A stretch of 64,000 nucleotides of DNA from Clostridium zeae (GCF_017312485.1 NZ_BMBA01000001.1:1842369-1906368); one strand, 5' to 3'. Counted from the stretch's first letter, positions 35,640 to 46,228 are shown. Notes: a model not told the origin generated them from the letters alone. Numbers and translations: made by a program.

Positions 35640-36236
35640 TTAATTAGTTATCTTCTTAGCATTTAAAGCTGTTTCATTATATAAAATCGGTGATACTTTC
35701 TTATATAATGCTAAAGTAACTACAGATACGCCTACTCCCTTTATTAGATTAAAAGGAAGAATTATAGTAACAAGGTAATTTATAATTTCAGGACTTAATA
35801 CAGGTACAATTTTATTGTACAATGGTAAGAATACATAATAGTTACCCAAAAGTCCAGCTATAGTTAATGCAATAGTTCCCAAAGATAATCCAAGTATAGC
35901 ACCTTTTATTGTTCTCATCCTTTTGTATATTACCCCAGCAACAATTACCCATACTACTCCTATTACAAAATTAGCAAACTCACCTATCCCTGCAGTACTA
36001 GTACCTTTTATCAATACAACAAGAATATTTTTAATAAGTTCAATAGCAATTCCTGCTACTGGTCCTAAAGCAAATGTTCCTAATAATGCTGGCAGATCAC
36101 TAAAATCTATTTTTAGAAATGGTGCAGCTGGTAATATCGGAAATTCTAAAAACATTAATAAAAACGAAATAGTTCCTAGTAGTGCAATCTTAATTTGCAC
36201 ATTTAATTTTGATGTTGTTTGATTTGTTTGTTTCAT
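35640..36236 (-). CDS. ribU: Riboflavin ECF transporter S component RibU
   Basis: 198 residues from the ATG following GGGAGGG; an upstream in-frame start is rejected. Five to six hydrophobic helices; the region FLEFPILPAAPFLKIDFSDLP is typical of RibU. It captures riboflavin in the membrane and works with the shared EcfAA'T module. Control by the FMN riboswitch just upstream (36349-36465) confirms the substrate. Confidence 0.93.
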   Translation of the reverse strand: MKQTNQTTSKLNVQIKIALLGTISFLLMFLEFPILPAAPFLKIDFSDLPALLGTFALGPVAGIAIELIKNILVVLIKGTSTAGIGEFANFVIGVVWVIVAGVIYKRMRTIKGAILGLSLGTIALTIAGLLGNYYVFLPLYNKIVPVLSPEIINYLVTIILPFNLIKGVGVSVVTLALYKKVSPILYNETALNAKKITN

Positions 36237-36299
36237 CGTAAACCCTCCCAAAAGTTATATCCTCTGGGGCTCAAGACTAAAATTAATCTAAATAAACAT

Positions 36300-36336
36300 A
36301 AAAAACCCTGATGAAATAAAAGTCACCAGGGCTGAA
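36300..36336 (-). terminator. FMN riboswitch expression-platform terminator
   Basis: CCCTGGTGA ... TCATCAGGG stem followed by TTTTTTATG on the minus strand, between the aptamer and ribU. Premature termination when FMN is bound would switch ribU off. Confidence 0.9.
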
Positions 36337-36348
36337 TAGACTAACTTT

Positions 36349-36465
36349 ACTCTTTTACCTTCTTTCATCCAGACTTTACTGTCGGCTTCGGAATTTAACC
36401 GAATCATGCCTCTCGGCTCGCGGGCTTTACCGCCGGTGGGGAATCACGCCCCGCCCTGAAGATAA
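36349..36465 (-). ncRNA. FMN riboswitch (RFN element) upstream of ribU
   Basis: Minus-strand RNA with the RFN hallmarks in order: ATCTTCAGGGCGGGG, GATTCCCCACCGGCGGTA, AGCCCGCGAGCC, GATTCGGTTAAATTCCGA, AGCCGACAGTAAAGTCTGGATG, closing with AGAAG. The 5' ATCTTC closes against the 3' GAAGGT side. (Motifs quoted are separate conserved blocks.). Confidence 0.96.
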
Positions 36466-36590
36466 TATTAATTTTTATGTACTCATTATATAACTTTGTT
36501 TTTATTTTGACAATATGTATTATAGAAAAAAAAATAAGAAAATTTTTGTATACAATTTCATAATATTATATTTGTCTTGCTTTTATAATT

Positions 36591-36623
36591 AAAGCGCTAT
36601 ACTTCAAAAAAATATAGCGCTTT
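36591..36623. terminator. Terminator downstream of tex
   Basis: AAAGCGCTATA / TATAGCGCTTT stem, ~60 bp after the tex stop; flanks are A/T-rich rather than a clean T run. Confidence 0.7.
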
Positions 36624-36681
36624 GTCATAAAAATATTTATGCTCATTACTAAATAAATGTGGTTTTATAAAAATTTTTAAA

Positions 36682-38841
36682 TTACTCTTTCTTCATTGAT
36701 AATGAAATCCTCTTTCTCTTCTCATCAACTTCTAATATCCTTACTTCTACTACATCTCCTACCTTAACAACGTCTAATGGGTGTTTTACAAATCTATCTG
36801 CCATTTGACTTTTATGCACTAATCCATCTTGATGCACACCTATATCTACAAACGCACCAAAGTCTGATACATTTCTAACTGTTCCCATAAGCATCATTCC
36901 TGGCTTTAAATCTTTTATATCTATTACTCCAGACTTAAATATTGGCTTAGGTAATTCCTCTCTAGGATCTCTACCTGGTTTCTTTATCTCTTTTGTTATA
37001 TCCTTAAGGGTAGGTAAGCCTACTGACAATTCTTTTGCTAGTTCTACTAAGTTGAATTCTTTAAGTTTTTCATCTATGTCTCTTAGATTACCATTTCTTA
37101 AATCATCATTATTATAACCAAGTCTTTCAATAAGCTTCCTTGCCACTTCATACGATTCAGGATGTACCGAAGTGTTATCTAATGGTTCTTTACTTTCCAT
37201 AACTCTTAAGAAACCAGCACATTGCTCATAGGCTTTTTGCCCCAATCTTTTAACTTTTAAAAGCTGTTTTCTACTTGTGAATCTTCCATTTTCTTCTCTA
37301 AAAGCTACAATATTATTTGCTATAGATGGATTTATTCCCGATATATAACTCAATAATGATGGAGTTGCTATATTCAAATCTACGCCTACATTATTAACAC
37401 AGTCTTCAACAATTCCAGTAAGAGATTCATCTAATTTCTTTTGAGTAACATCATGCTGATACTGACCTACCCCTATAGCTTTAGGATCAATTTTTACAAG
37501 CTCTGCTAGTGGATCTTGCAACCTTCTACCTATAGATATAGCACCTCTAACTGTAACGTCTAAGTCAGGATACTCTTTAGTAGCAAGTTCAGACGCAGAG
37601 TATACTGATGCACCAGCTTCAGAAACTATAACATAAAATAGTTCTTTTCCTGTTTCTTTCTTAACTTCAGCTATAAGTTTTGCTATTACTTCTTCTGATT
37701 CTCTAGATGCAGTACCATTTCCTAAAGATATTACCTCTACGTTATATTTATATATAAGCTCTTTCAAAACTCTTATTGTTCCATCTACATCATTTCTAGG
37801 TACTGTTGGAAAAACTGTAGCTTTATCTAGGAACTTTCCCGTATCATCAAGAATAGCAATTTTACAACCAGTTCTAAAGCCAGGGTCATATCCCATAATA
37901 ATCTTATTCTTTATCGGCGCTTGCATAAGCAGAGCTTTTAAATTAGCTTTGAATATATCTATAGCACCTTGCTCACCTATATCTGTAAGTTCACTTCTTA
38001 TTTCTCTTTCTATTGACGGAAATATTAACCTTTTAAAACTATCTTTCGCTGAAAGTTCAATATACCTATCTGTAATAGAATTATTCTTTAAAGTTCTTCT
38101 CATCAAATAATTCAATATTTTATCTTCATTTACTAAAATCTTAACTGCTAAGAACTTTTCCTTTTCACCTCTATTTATAGCTAATATTCTATGTGACGGA
38201 ATAGTCTTTACAGCTTCTTTGTATTCATAATACATCTCATATGGAGATGATTCTGATGTATTTCCTTTAGTTTCAATTATACCTTCATTCTTTACTATAT
38301 CTCTTATCCACTTTCTATAATCAGCATCATCAGATATTATTTCACTAATTACATCCATCGCACCTTGAAGAGCTTCATCAGTAGATGCAACCCCTTTATC
38401 TTCACTAACATACTTTCCAGCTTCCTCTAATATATTACCTGTAAAATTACCTTCTAATATGCTCTCTGCAAGTGGTTTCAATCCTTTTTCAACAGCTATA
38501 GTAGCTCTTGTTCTCTTTTTAGGTTTATAAGGTCTATAGATATCTTCAACCTCAGTTAAGGTATTTGAATTCATTATTTGATTTCTAAGTTCTTCAGTTA
38601 GCTTTCCTTGCTCCTCAATCAATCTAATTACATCATTTTTTTTATCAAGTAAATTTCTTAAATAGTTGAGTCTTTCAAAAAACTTTCTTAATATATCATC
38701 AGATAATCCACCTGTTATTTCTTTTCTATATCTTGATATAAAAGGCACAGTGTTTCCTTCATCAAGCAGTTTTATTACATTCTCTACTTGTTCTATGCTT
38801 ATATTAAGCTCTTTAGCTAAAGTTACATTAATGTTGTTCAT
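36682..38841 (-). CDS. tex: Tex family RNA-binding transcription accessory protein
   Basis: 719 residues with the Tex order: N-terminal helical region with FISRYRKEITGGLSDDILR, a YqgF/RNase H-like domain with GYDPGFRTGCKIAILD, a helix-hairpin-helix region (GINPSIANNIVAFREENG) and a C-terminal S1 domain (GMMLMGTVRNVSDFGAFVDI). It binds RNA and affects transcription and gene expression globally. GGGGAGG precedes the start. A single gene. Confidence 0.95.
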   Translation of the reverse strand: MNNINVTLAKELNISIEQVENVIKLLDEGNTVPFISRYRKEITGGLSDDILRKFFERLNYLRNLLDKKNDVIRLIEEQGKLTEELRNQIMNSNTLTEVEDIYRPYKPKKRTRATIAVEKGLKPLAESILEGNFTGNILEEAGKYVSEDKGVASTDEALQGAMDVISEIISDDADYRKWIRDIVKNEGIIETKGNTSESSPYEMYYEYKEAVKTIPSHRILAINRGEKEKFLAVKILVNEDKILNYLMRRTLKNNSITDRYIELSAKDSFKRLIFPSIEREIRSELTDIGEQGAIDIFKANLKALLMQAPIKNKIIMGYDPGFRTGCKIAILDDTGKFLDKATVFPTVPRNDVDGTIRVLKELIYKYNVEVISLGNGTASRESEEVIAKLIAEVKKETGKELFYVIVSEAGASVYSASELATKEYPDLDVTVRGAISIGRRLQDPLAELVKIDPKAIGVGQYQHDVTQKKLDESLTGIVEDCVNNVGVDLNIATPSLLSYISGINPSIANNIVAFREENGRFTSRKQLLKVKRLGQKAYEQCAGFLRVMESKEPLDNTSVHPESYEVARKLIERLGYNNDDLRNGNLRDIDEKLKEFNLVELAKELSVGLPTLKDITKEIKKPGRDPREELPKPIFKSGVIDIKDLKPGMMLMGTVRNVSDFGAFVDIGVHQDGLVHKSQMADRFVKHPLDVVKVGDVVEVRILEVDEKRKRISLSMKKE

Positions 38842-39004
38842 ATTTACCTCCCCTAGTATGTGATCTTATTTTACCATTCTCTTTACTATTAAAAAGATGT
38901 ATGGTTAATTTTTAATGTCTTTCTATATTATTTCAATATTTAAATTGAATATCCTTCTTTTTATTCTCATAGAATTAACTGATACTAATTTTAAGGAGCT
39001 TGAT

Positions 39005-40357
39005 ATGACAAGAAACTTAATATCACTATTATTAACCATATGTATCCTACTTTCCAACATTTCATTTATGTATTCTAATAAATTGAAATTCTTTGATTCA
39101 AATAAAGTTATAGAAAGTATAAATTATTTGTCCTCAGACACAATGAAAGGAAGACTTTCCGGAACTTTAGGTAATAAACTGGCAGGAGAATACATAAAGA
39201 ATTCTTTTATAAAGTACAAGCTTTCTCCTCTAACTAAAGATTATTATGAGGCTTTTAATGCTAATACACCAATAAAAGTTGATGGTGTCCCTTTCCTTAG
39301 AGTTTATAACAAAGAAAAATCTCTAATAAAGAATTACGAATACGGAATTGACTTTAAAGATAGTTTTCTAAATTATAGGACAAACCATGTAACAGTAAAT
39401 CCAAATGACGATTTTAGAATATATCCTTCAGCCATAGAAATCGTCCAAGCTAATAAAAGTTTTATTTTTATAGTCTCCACAGATAATTTCAGCTTTAGAA
39501 GTTCATTTATCTCGAAGTCATCATCAGAAATGTATATTTATATTAGTTCAAAAGTATATGATGATCTACTAACCTATAATAAAAAAGGCTACACAATAGA
39601 TTGTTCCATTCCTTATAAAGTTGAAGACACAACTCTTTATAATGTTGCAGGTGTAATTAGAGGTACTAATTCAAAATTACCACCACTTATACTATCCTCA
39701 CATTATGATCATTTAGGCGAAGATCTATCTGGAAATATCTATAGAGGAGCTTTGGACAATGCTTCCGGAACATCATTTATGTTAGAATTAGCTCGTGTTC
39801 TATCATCTATGTTTCCGCCTGAAAGAGATATCATCTTTGTTTCTTTCAATGCAGAAGAATTGGGCTTATTGGGTTCAAAATCATTCGTTGATAAAAATTA
39901 CATTCTCCTTAAGAATGGTAATTCTATAAACTTCGATATGATTGGTGGATCAAAAAACATTCCTATGACTATAATGACTGGCGAAAATTCTAATAGGAGT
40001 ATTACATCTAGCAGTTTACAAGATTACTGTAAATCTAATAAGATTGATTTTAATACTGAGGCTAAAAATGCCTCTGATCATGCAAGCTTCAACAGTGCTG
40101 GAATTGATAGCATTACAATATGTGATTCTGATTTATCAAAAATTCATACTCCTAATGATACCTCCGATTTTATAGATAAGACATCGATTGAAAGGGACTA
40201 CAAAGCTTCTTGGAATCAAATCATAAAATATTGCTATAGTAATCAATACATTTTAAAAATTTATAATAAAAACTTTTATATAGTGGGTTATTGTGTTTCT
40301 TTGGCACTATTTCTATCATTACTAATACCTAAGAAAAATAGAATTAAAGTTGAATAG
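39005..40357 (+). CDS. Secreted M28-family zinc peptidase, C-terminally anchored
   Basis: 450 residues from the ATG following AAGGAGC; an upstream in-frame start lacks a ribosome site. N-terminal signal (MTRNLISLLLTICILL). The peptidase M28 domain has all metal ligands: SSHYDHLG, GALDNASG, NAEELGLLG, NFDMIGG and SDHASF. A C-terminal hydrophobic segment (IVGYCVSLALFLSLLI) with a basic tail suggests retention at the membrane. Probably an aminopeptidase acting outside the cell. Contrast with the altered relative at 7114-8070. Confidence 0.88.
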   Translation: MTRNLISLLLTICILLSNISFMYSNKLKFFDSNKVIESINYLSSDTMKGRLSGTLGNKLAGEYIKNSFIKYKLSPLTKDYYEAFNANTPIKVDGVPFLRVYNKEKSLIKNYEYGIDFKDSFLNYRTNHVTVNPNDDFRIYPSAIEIVQANKSFIFIVSTDNFSFRSSFISKSSSEMYIYISSKVYDDLLTYNKKGYTIDCSIPYKVEDTTLYNVAGVIRGTNSKLPPLILSSHYDHLGEDLSGNIYRGALDNASGTSFMLELARVLSSMFPPERDIIFVSFNAEELGLLGSKSFVDKNYILLKNGNSINFDMIGGSKNIPMTIMTGENSNRSITSSSLQDYCKSNKIDFNTEAKNASDHASFNSAGIDSITICDSDLSKIHTPNDTSDFIDKTSIERDYKASWNQIIKYCYSNQYILKIYNKNFYIVGYCVSLALFLSLLIPKKNRIKVE

Positions 40358-40360
40358 ATT

Positions 40361-40396
40361 AAAGGCAAGTAATCATTAATGACTACTTGCCTTTAA
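40361..40396. terminator. Bidirectional terminator between M28 gene and prfB
   Basis: AAAGGCAAGTA ... TACTTGCCTTT stem followed by A-rich/T-rich flanks between convergent genes. Confidence 0.85.
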
Positions 40397-40430
40397 AAAA
40401 ATTAATAAGAAAATAACTTTCCTCACTGCT

Positions 40431-41544
40431 TTAGTTTGTGTTCTTGCTTTCTCCCCTTAATACAGAAGTTATAAACATATCTATATCGCCATCCATAACA
40501 CCATTTACATTTGAAGTCTCTGTACCAGTTCTATGGTCCTTTACCATTGAGTACGGATGAAAAACGTAGCTTCTTATCTGGCTTCCCCATCCCATGTCTT
40601 TTAATTCACCAGTTAAATCTTCTATTTTTTCTTTATGAGCTCTTTCCTTAAGTTCAATAAGCTTAGATTTAAGCATATTCATAGCAGCTTCTCTATTTGA
40701 ATGCTGACTTCTTTCATTTTGGCATTGAACTACTATACCGGTAGGTATGTGAGTTATTCTTACAGCAGATTCAGTTTTATTAACATGCTGTCCACCAGCT
40801 CCACTTGCTCTATAAGTGTCTACTCTTAAATCAACTGGATTTATGTCTATATCCTGATCTTTTGTAAGTTCTGGAATTACTTCTACAGAAGCAAAAGAAG
40901 TTTGTCTTTTTCCATTAGCATTGAAAGGAGATATTCTAACAAGCCTATGTATACCTTTTTCAGTTTTCAAATATCCATAAGCAAATTCACCTTTCACTCT
41001 TAACGTAACACTCTTTACGCCAGCTTCATCTCCAGCCAAATAATCTAAGGTATCTAGCTTATATCCCTTCTTTTCACACCATCTGGTATACATTCTTAGA
41101 AGCATCTCAGTCCAATCATTGGCATCGGTACCTCCTACACCAGTATGTAAAGTCAATAAAGCATCATTCCTGTCGTATTCTCCTGAAAGCATAATTTCTA
41201 TTCTAAATATATCTATATCATCATCTAACTTCTTTATTTCACTTATGATCTCATCTGCAGTACTATGATCATCCTCGTCAATTAATTCAGCAAGAACTTC
41301 TATATCATCCACTCTTTCACATAAGGAGTTGTATCTACTGATTTTATCTTTTAAAGTTTTAGATTCCTGAGTTATCTTTTGTGCTTTATTAACATCTTCC
41401 CAAAAATCCTTTTCTTGCATTGTAAATTCAAGCTCACTTGACTTCTTCATTAATTCTGGGATGTCAAAGTGAAGCCCCCATTTCCTTAAGTATATTTTTA
41501 AACTCATTCAACTTTAAAAGTTGATTTTCTAATTCAAGCATCAT
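40431..41544 (-). CDS. prfB: Peptide chain release factor 2 with programmed +1 frameshift
   Basis: Recognises UGA and UAA stops. The main frame (from about 41507) contains the SPF-like region and the catalytic GGQ (SGAGGQHVNKT), but its N-terminus lies in another frame. From ATG 41544 (after GGGGTGAT) 26 codons run to an in-frame TGA at 41464-41466 within CTTTGAC, the classic autoregulatory site where RF2 shortage shifts ribosomes +1. A purine-rich GGGGG lies just upstream as the internal Shine-Dalgarno stimulus. The reassembled protein is about 370 residues, normal for RF2. It follows secA on the same strand. Confidence 0.95.
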
Positions 41545-41668
41545 ATACAAATCACCCCTACTTTATTAAACTAAGTTATAGTATATCATTATATAATAAT
41601 TTTACAACATCAAACAACTAACAAGTGGATAAAAACATTTAATGCTTTTTAAACTTTAAATATTCCTA

Positions 41669-41752
41669 CATCCGATGCTTCAATGAGTTTCGTAAAGAAT
41701 TAATATAGCATCTCCTGTAGGAACATTTAAATTTAGTCACTACCGCATTAAG
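41669..41752 (-). repeat. ~85-bp repeat, partner of 10627-10711
   Basis: Contains CATCCGATGCTTCAATGAG followed by AAAGAATTAATAT, the reverse complement of the copy at 10627 with a few substitutions. Here it lies inside a hairpin with arms TTCCTACA / TGTAGGAA plus GATGCT / AGCATC. It sits between secA and prfB. Confidence 0.7.
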
Positions 41753-41775
41753 TCTATTTATTGAGAGGAAAAAGG

Positions 41776-41803
41776 AAAAACAGCCGATAGATATCGGCTG
41801 CTT
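41776..41803 (-). terminator. Terminator of secA
   Basis: CAGCCGATATCTATCGGCTG perfect hairpin followed by TTTTTCCTTTTT on the minus strand. Confidence 0.92.
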
Positions 41804-41828
41804 TGGCTAATATTAGATTTTTATAATA

Positions 41829-44339
41829 TTAAACTACTTCTCTTCCGCAGCAGTTTTTGTATTTCTTACCACTTCCGCAAGGACATAGATCATTTCTTCC
41901 AACCTTAGCTTCTTTTTTTGTTGGTTGTTTCTTTATTGAGTCATCAACAAGATTTGTTGTTGTTTCTTCAACTACTCTTTCTCTTTCAGGTGTATGTTCC
42001 ATTTGAACATGGAATAGAAGCTTTACTGTATCAACTTTTATGTTTTCGATCATTTCATCGAACATATTGCTTCCTTCAAATTGATAAGCCTGAACTGGGT
42101 CTTGTTGCTTATATGCTCTTAGTCCTATACCTTGTTTTAAATGATCCATATTATCAATATGATCCATCCACTTTGTATCAACAACTCTAAGAAGTATAAC
42201 TCTTTCAACTTCTCTCATCTGCTCTTCACCAAAGTGTTGTTCTTTTTCTCTATATATGTCATTTGCTAAGTTTAGAAGTTTTTCTTTCATTTCATCATTT
42301 GATAAAACCTCTAAATCTTTAGGTTCAAACATTCCTTGTGGTATATATAAATCTTCCATGTAGCTTATTAATTGTTTTACTTCATCATCAAAAGTTTCTT
42401 CTTCACCAGATATATGGGAATCAACTGATGCATATACAACTTCTCTTATCATATCTTGAACTTGTTGTCTTAGAGTTTCTCCCTCAAGAACTTGAGCTCT
42501 TTGCTTATATATTACTTCTCTTTGCTTATTCATAACATCATCATAACCAAGCAAAGTCTTTCTTACATCAAAGTTGTTACCTTCAACTTTCTTTTGAGCG
42601 TTTTCTATAGATTTTGAGACCATCTTACTTTCAATGGCATCCTCATCTGATAAGCCAAGTTTTTCTACTACACCTTGTAATCTATCTGAACCAAATATTC
42701 TCATAAGGTCATCTTCTAATGATATGTAGAATCTTGACGATCCTGGGTCTCCTTGACGACCTGAACGTCCTCTAAGCTGGTTATCTATTCTTCTAGATTC
42801 ATGTCTTTCTGTACCAATAATCTTAAGACCGCCAAGCTCAACTACACCTTCTCCAAGCTTTATATCTGTACCTCTACCAGCCATATTAGTAGCTATAGTT
42901 ACCATTCCCTTTTCACCAGCATGAGTAACTATTTCTGCTTCTTGCTCATGGTACTTTGCATTAAGCACCTGATGTTTTACACCTTTTCTCTTAAGAAGAG
43001 CAGAAAGTGCTTCTGATTTTTCAATGCTTGTAGTACCAACTAGCATCGGTTGACCAGTCTTATTTGTTTCTTGTATTTCCTCGGCAATAGCATTAAACTT
43101 TCCAGCTACTGTCTTATAAACTACATCTGGATTATCCGATCTCTTTATAGGTCTATGTGTAGGAATTACAATAACATCTAATCCATAAATTTCTCTAAAT
43201 TCATTTTCTTCAGTTAATGCAGTACCAGTCATACCTGAAAGTTTTTTATACATTCTGAAGTAATTTTGGAATGTAATAGTTGCCAAAGTTTTAGATTCTC
43301 TTTCTACTTTAACACCTTCTTTAGCTTCTATAGCTTGGTGTAGACCATCAGAGTATCTTCTACCTTCCATAAGTCTTCCAGTGAATTCATCAACTATGAT
43401 TACTTCTCCATCTTTAACCATGTAATCTTTATCTAATCTCATTAAGTAATTTCCTTTTAAAGCTTGAGTAATATGATGTTGTAGTTCCATGTTTTCAGCA
43501 TCGGCATAGTTTTCAACACCAAAAGCAAGTTCTGCTTCTTTTATTCCCTCTTCTGTAAGCATTACTGAATGAGCTTTTTCATCTACAGTAAAATGCTTTT
43601 CCTTAAATAGTCTTTTTACAAAGAAATCAGCGATCTTATAGAAATCAGTTGATTTTTCACCAGCTCCAGATATAATAAGTGGAGTTCTAGCCTCATCTAT
43701 AAGTATGGAGTCAACTTCATCAACTATAGCGAAACTTAATTCTCTCTGAACCTTCTCCTCTTTGTATATAACCATATTATCTCTTAGATAATCAAATCCA
43801 AACTCATTATTAGTTCCATATGTTATGTCAGCATTATAAGCTGCTCTTCTTTGATCATTGTCAAGATCGTGTAGTATTACTCCTGTAGTAAGACCCAAGA
43901 ATTGATATATTTCTCCCATCCACTCCATATCTCTTCTTGCAAGATAATCATTGACAGTAACTATGTGAACACCTTTTCCTGAGATAGCATTCAAGTACGC
44001 AGGTAAAGTAGCACATAAAGTTTTACCTTCACCAGTTTTCATTTCTGAAATTCTTCCTTGATGAAGAACTATCCCCCCTATAAGCTGTTCTCTATAATGC
44101 TTCTCTGAATGTAGTCTAAAAGATGCTTCTCTAACTACAGCGAAAGCTTCTGGTAGTAGACTATCTAAACCTTCTCCGTTTTTATATCTATTTTTAAATT
44201 CTTCTGTTTTTCCTCTTAGCTGTTCATCTGTTAATGCTTGCATTGCATTATCAAAAGTTTCTATTTTATCAACGATAGGAATAATTCTTTTTACTTCCCT
44301 TTCGCTATAAGACCCAAAAACCTTAGTAAGTATCCCCAT
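41829..44339 (-). CDS. secA: Preprotein translocase ATPase SecA
   Basis: 836 residues. MKTGEGKTL (Walker A), [20 protein letters not shown] (DEAD), [36 protein letters not shown], and a C-terminal zinc-binding SEC-C tail [14 protein letters not shown]. The motor of Sec protein export. GAGGAAAAG precedes the start. Gene order hpf-secA-prfB is the standard clostridial arrangement. Confidence 0.97.
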   Translation of the reverse strand: MGILTKVFGSYSEREVKRIIPIVDKIETFDNAMQALTDEQLRGKTEEFKNRYKNGEGLDSLLPEAFAVVREASFRLHSEKHYREQLIGGIVLHQGRISEMKTGEGKTLCATLPAYLNAISGKGVHIVTVNDYLARRDMEWMGEIYQFLGLTTGVILHDLDNDQRRAAYNADITYGTNNEFGFDYLRDNMVIYKEEKVQRELSFAIVDEVDSILIDEARTPLIISGAGEKSTDFYKIADFFVKRLFKEKHFTVDEKAHSVMLTEEGIKEAELAFGVENYADAENMELQHHITQALKGNYLMRLDKDYMVKDGEVIIVDEFTGRLMEGRRYSDGLHQAIEAKEGVKVERESKTLATITFQNYFRMYKKLSGMTGTALTEENEFREIYGLDVIVIPTHRPIKRSDNPDVVYKTVAGKFNAIAEEIQETNKTGQPMLVGTTSIEKSEALSALLKRKGVKHQVLNAKYHEQEAEIVTHAGEKGMVTIATNMAGRGTDIKLGEGVVELGGLKIIGTERHESRRIDNQLRGRSGRQGDPGSSRFYISLEDDLMRIFGSDRLQGVVEKLGLSDEDAIESKMVSKSIENAQKKVEGNNFDVRKTLLGYDDVMNKQREVIYKQRAQVLEGETLRQQVQDMIREVVYASVDSHISGEEETFDDEVKQLISYMEDLYIPQGMFEPKDLEVLSNDEMKEKLLNLANDIYREKEQHFGEEQMREVERVILLRVVDTKWMDHIDNMDHLKQGIGLRAYKQQDPVQAYQFEGSNMFDEMIENIKVDTVKLLFHVQMEHTPERERVVEETTTNLVDDSIKKQPTKKEAKVGRNDLCPCGSGKKYKNCCGREVV

Positions 44340-44578
44340 GTTCTTTTCCTCACACTTCTGTATATTTTCATAACTCTTTAAATTATATCACTTATTTACA
44401 TACCTTTTCAATAATTGATACGGGTATTTATAGTAAAATTAAACCATATTCTAGCTAATATTGTAAACATTTTAAAAACATTTAGTTATTTTTTATAATA
44501 ACTCTTATTTAAATCACTATTATAGTGGAAGTTTTTCTACATTTTATACTATAACTGATATTGTAGTCAAATATTTAA

Positions 44579-44606
44579 TGGGCTGACTATTACAGTCAGC
44601 CCATGT
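44579..44606 (-). terminator. Terminator of hpf
   Basis: GGGCTGACTGTAATAGTCAGCCC hairpin 12 bp after the hpf stop; the following tract is only moderately T-rich. Confidence 0.8.
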
Positions 44607-44617
44607 TATTGTTAATT

Positions 44618-45160
44618 TTAGTATTCATACTCGGGTTCTATTAATCCATAATTTCCATCTTTTCTCTTATAGACTACATTTACTTGGTTAGTGTCTGCAT
44701 CTTGGAAAACGAAGAAATTATGTCCTATAAGTTCCATTTGCAAAACCGCCTCTTCAGCTCCCATTGGTTTAATACCAAATTTCTTTGTCTTAACTATTTG
44801 TGCTTCATCATCTTCAGAATCAACATTAGGCACATTATCAAAGTTAATATATCTTACTGATTCTGCATTATTATATCTTCTAGAAAGCTTTGTTTTTTGC
44901 TTTCTTATTTGTCTTTCAATTTTTTCTTGTACTAAATCAATTGATTTATACATGTCATCTGTGGCTTCTTCTCCTCTTAATATAGCACCATTAAAAGGAA
45001 TTGTAACCTCTATAATTTGTCTATTTTTTTGTACACTTAATGTCGCTTTGGCTTCCACATTCGGAGTAAAATATTTCTCAAGTTTTGAAATTTTCCTCTC
45101 AACCGCTTCCTTTAAAGGATCTGTTAATACTATGTTTTTTGCTAATACTGTAACTTTCAT
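44618..45160 (-). CDS. hpf: Long-form ribosome hibernation promoting factor (HPF/RaiA)
   Basis: 180 residues: N-terminal S30AE/RaiA domain (about 1-100) with KLEKYF and the basic helix RKQKTKLSRR, and a C-terminal domain (about 120-180) with MGAEEAVLQMELIGHNFFVF that mediates 100S ribosome dimers. Binds stationary-phase ribosomes. In many Clostridia the raiA-motif RNA lies between comFC and this gene; here a prophage remnant has separated them. GAGAGGGG precedes the start. Confidence 0.95.
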   Translation of the reverse strand: MKVTVLAKNIVLTDPLKEAVERKISKLEKYFTPNVEAKATLSVQKNRQIIEVTIPFNGAILRGEEATDDMYKSIDLVQEKIERQIRKQKTKLSRRYNNAESVRYINFDNVPNVDSEDDEAQIVKTKKFGIKPMGAEEAVLQMELIGHNFFVFQDADTNQVNVVYKRKDGNYGLIEPEYEY

Positions 45161-45740
45161 ATGGTCAGCCCCTCTCCTAATTAAAAGGTTATGTTTTTTT
45201 ATTACTTTTTAAAGTATTTACTTATATATAAGATTATATTTATGATTATAGATACTTATATACAAATTTAAATTTCCTTAACCTTTGTTAATGTTGTATT
45301 TGTTAATTTAATTTTACACAGTTACTCAAATAATAACAAGTATAATTATTTGAATTTACAGAAAATTTAATCAATTTAATCGTATATTCCTTTGTTATTC
45401 TCCAATTATCGCATGCTTGTACATTATTTCGATTTTATTCATTTCTATTGTTATATATGTGATTATTGATTTATATTATATCTAGTTATATTTTATTCAC
45501 CTTTTTAATGATGTTCATATATTAAATTTTTGAGAAAAATATGAATTTTAGTGCAACTTTCTAAATATGAATTAGTTTATGTATAAGTTATATCTCAATA
45601 TATCTCCATACTATAGGATACCTGTGGTAAAGCTTAATTTATATTTATCCGAAAATCACGCATCTATAACTTTTAGGATGAATAAATTAGTAGTTGAGCT
45701 AGGAATCCAATAACTTAACACCAAAATTAAAACAAAAATA
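45161..45740. other. AT-rich hpf upstream region
   Basis: No gene seen on either strand. It must carry the hpf promoter. No recognised riboswitch; a short inverted pair (TTTATCC / GGATGAATA around 45645-45687) is the only structure noted. Confidence 0.35.
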
Positions 45741-45778
45741 AAAGTAGGCATCAACATATAAATGCTAATACCTACTTT
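45741..45778 (-). terminator. Original host terminator of the raiA-motif RNA
   Basis: AAAGTAGGTATTAGCATT ... AATGTTGATGCCTACTTT-type stem (AAAGTAGG / CCTACTTT outer arms) followed by TTTTATTTTTGTTTT on the minus strand. It lies directly beyond the 35-bp att repeat, so before prophage insertion it would have ended the RNA whose body is now at 56485-56690. Confidence 0.7.
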
Positions 45779-45781
45779 AAA

Positions 45782-45816
45782 GCTAGTTGACCTGGTCTTT
45801 GACCCCACACTCGCCT
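45782..45816. repeat. Prophage attachment site, left copy (attL)
   Basis: 35 bp, GCTAGTTGACCTGGTCTTTG through CCCCACACTCGCCT, identical to 56485-56519 in the same orientation. The flanking bases differ on both sides. It is the 3' part of a structured RNA, including the tight hairpin GGTCAAAGACC. Confidence 0.9.
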
Positions 45817-45919
45817 TTTGTAGCGATACTATTAGTAGAATACTCTAGAGTCCTGTACATGGCTTATTTCTTAAGCTTTTTGCTTATAGCTTGTCCTAGC
45901 AAATTTACTTATATTTTTA

Positions 45920-45955
45920 CTAGGTGGTTAATAGGTGGATAATTAACCACCTATT
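45920..45955. repeat. Possible integrase arm-type sites near attL
   Basis: CTAGGTGGTTAATAGGTGG (45920-45938) recurs at 56391-56409 with one change. An inverted AATTAACCACCTATT copy follows at once, so the two also form a hairpin that may terminate the XRE gene. Confidence 0.5.
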
Positions 45956-45997
45956 AATTTCTCACCTTATCTTTAGTTTAAGATACATCATTTTTAA

Positions 45998-46228
45998 TTA
46001 ATCTAGTGGCTTTACTCTTCTTCTTCTATTAGGCACATACTCTAGTAAATCATCTATGTCGCACTCTAATGCTTCACAAAATAAATCCATACGTTCTAAA
46101 TTTATTCTATCTACTAATTCGTTATATATTTCACTTATGGTGTTAGGTCTTATACCTGTCATTCTAACCAAATCTGCCTGTGACCACTTTCTTTCACCTA
46201 AAAGCTTTGAAAGATGTATTTTCACCAT
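45998..46228 (-). CDS. XRE/Cro-CI-family regulator
   Basis: 76 residues, essentially one helix-turn-helix domain: KWSQADLVRMTGIRPNTISEIYN, then EALECDIDDLLEYVPN, similar to small YozG/Cro-like regulators. GAGGTGG precedes the start. Inverted repeats upstream (46274-46327) are likely operators, and the genes it once faced may have been lost. It could regulate the remaining prophage functions. Confidence 0.88.
   Translation of the reverse strand: MVKIHLSKLLGERKWSQADLVRMTGIRPNTISEIYNELVDRINLERMDLFCEALECDIDDLLEYVPNRRRRVKPLD

Noticed and set aside
45782..45816. att repeat as a tRNA or tmRNA 3' end
   Set aside because: No T-loop GTTCGA or CCA-type end; sequence and context fit the RNA between comFC and hpf instead.
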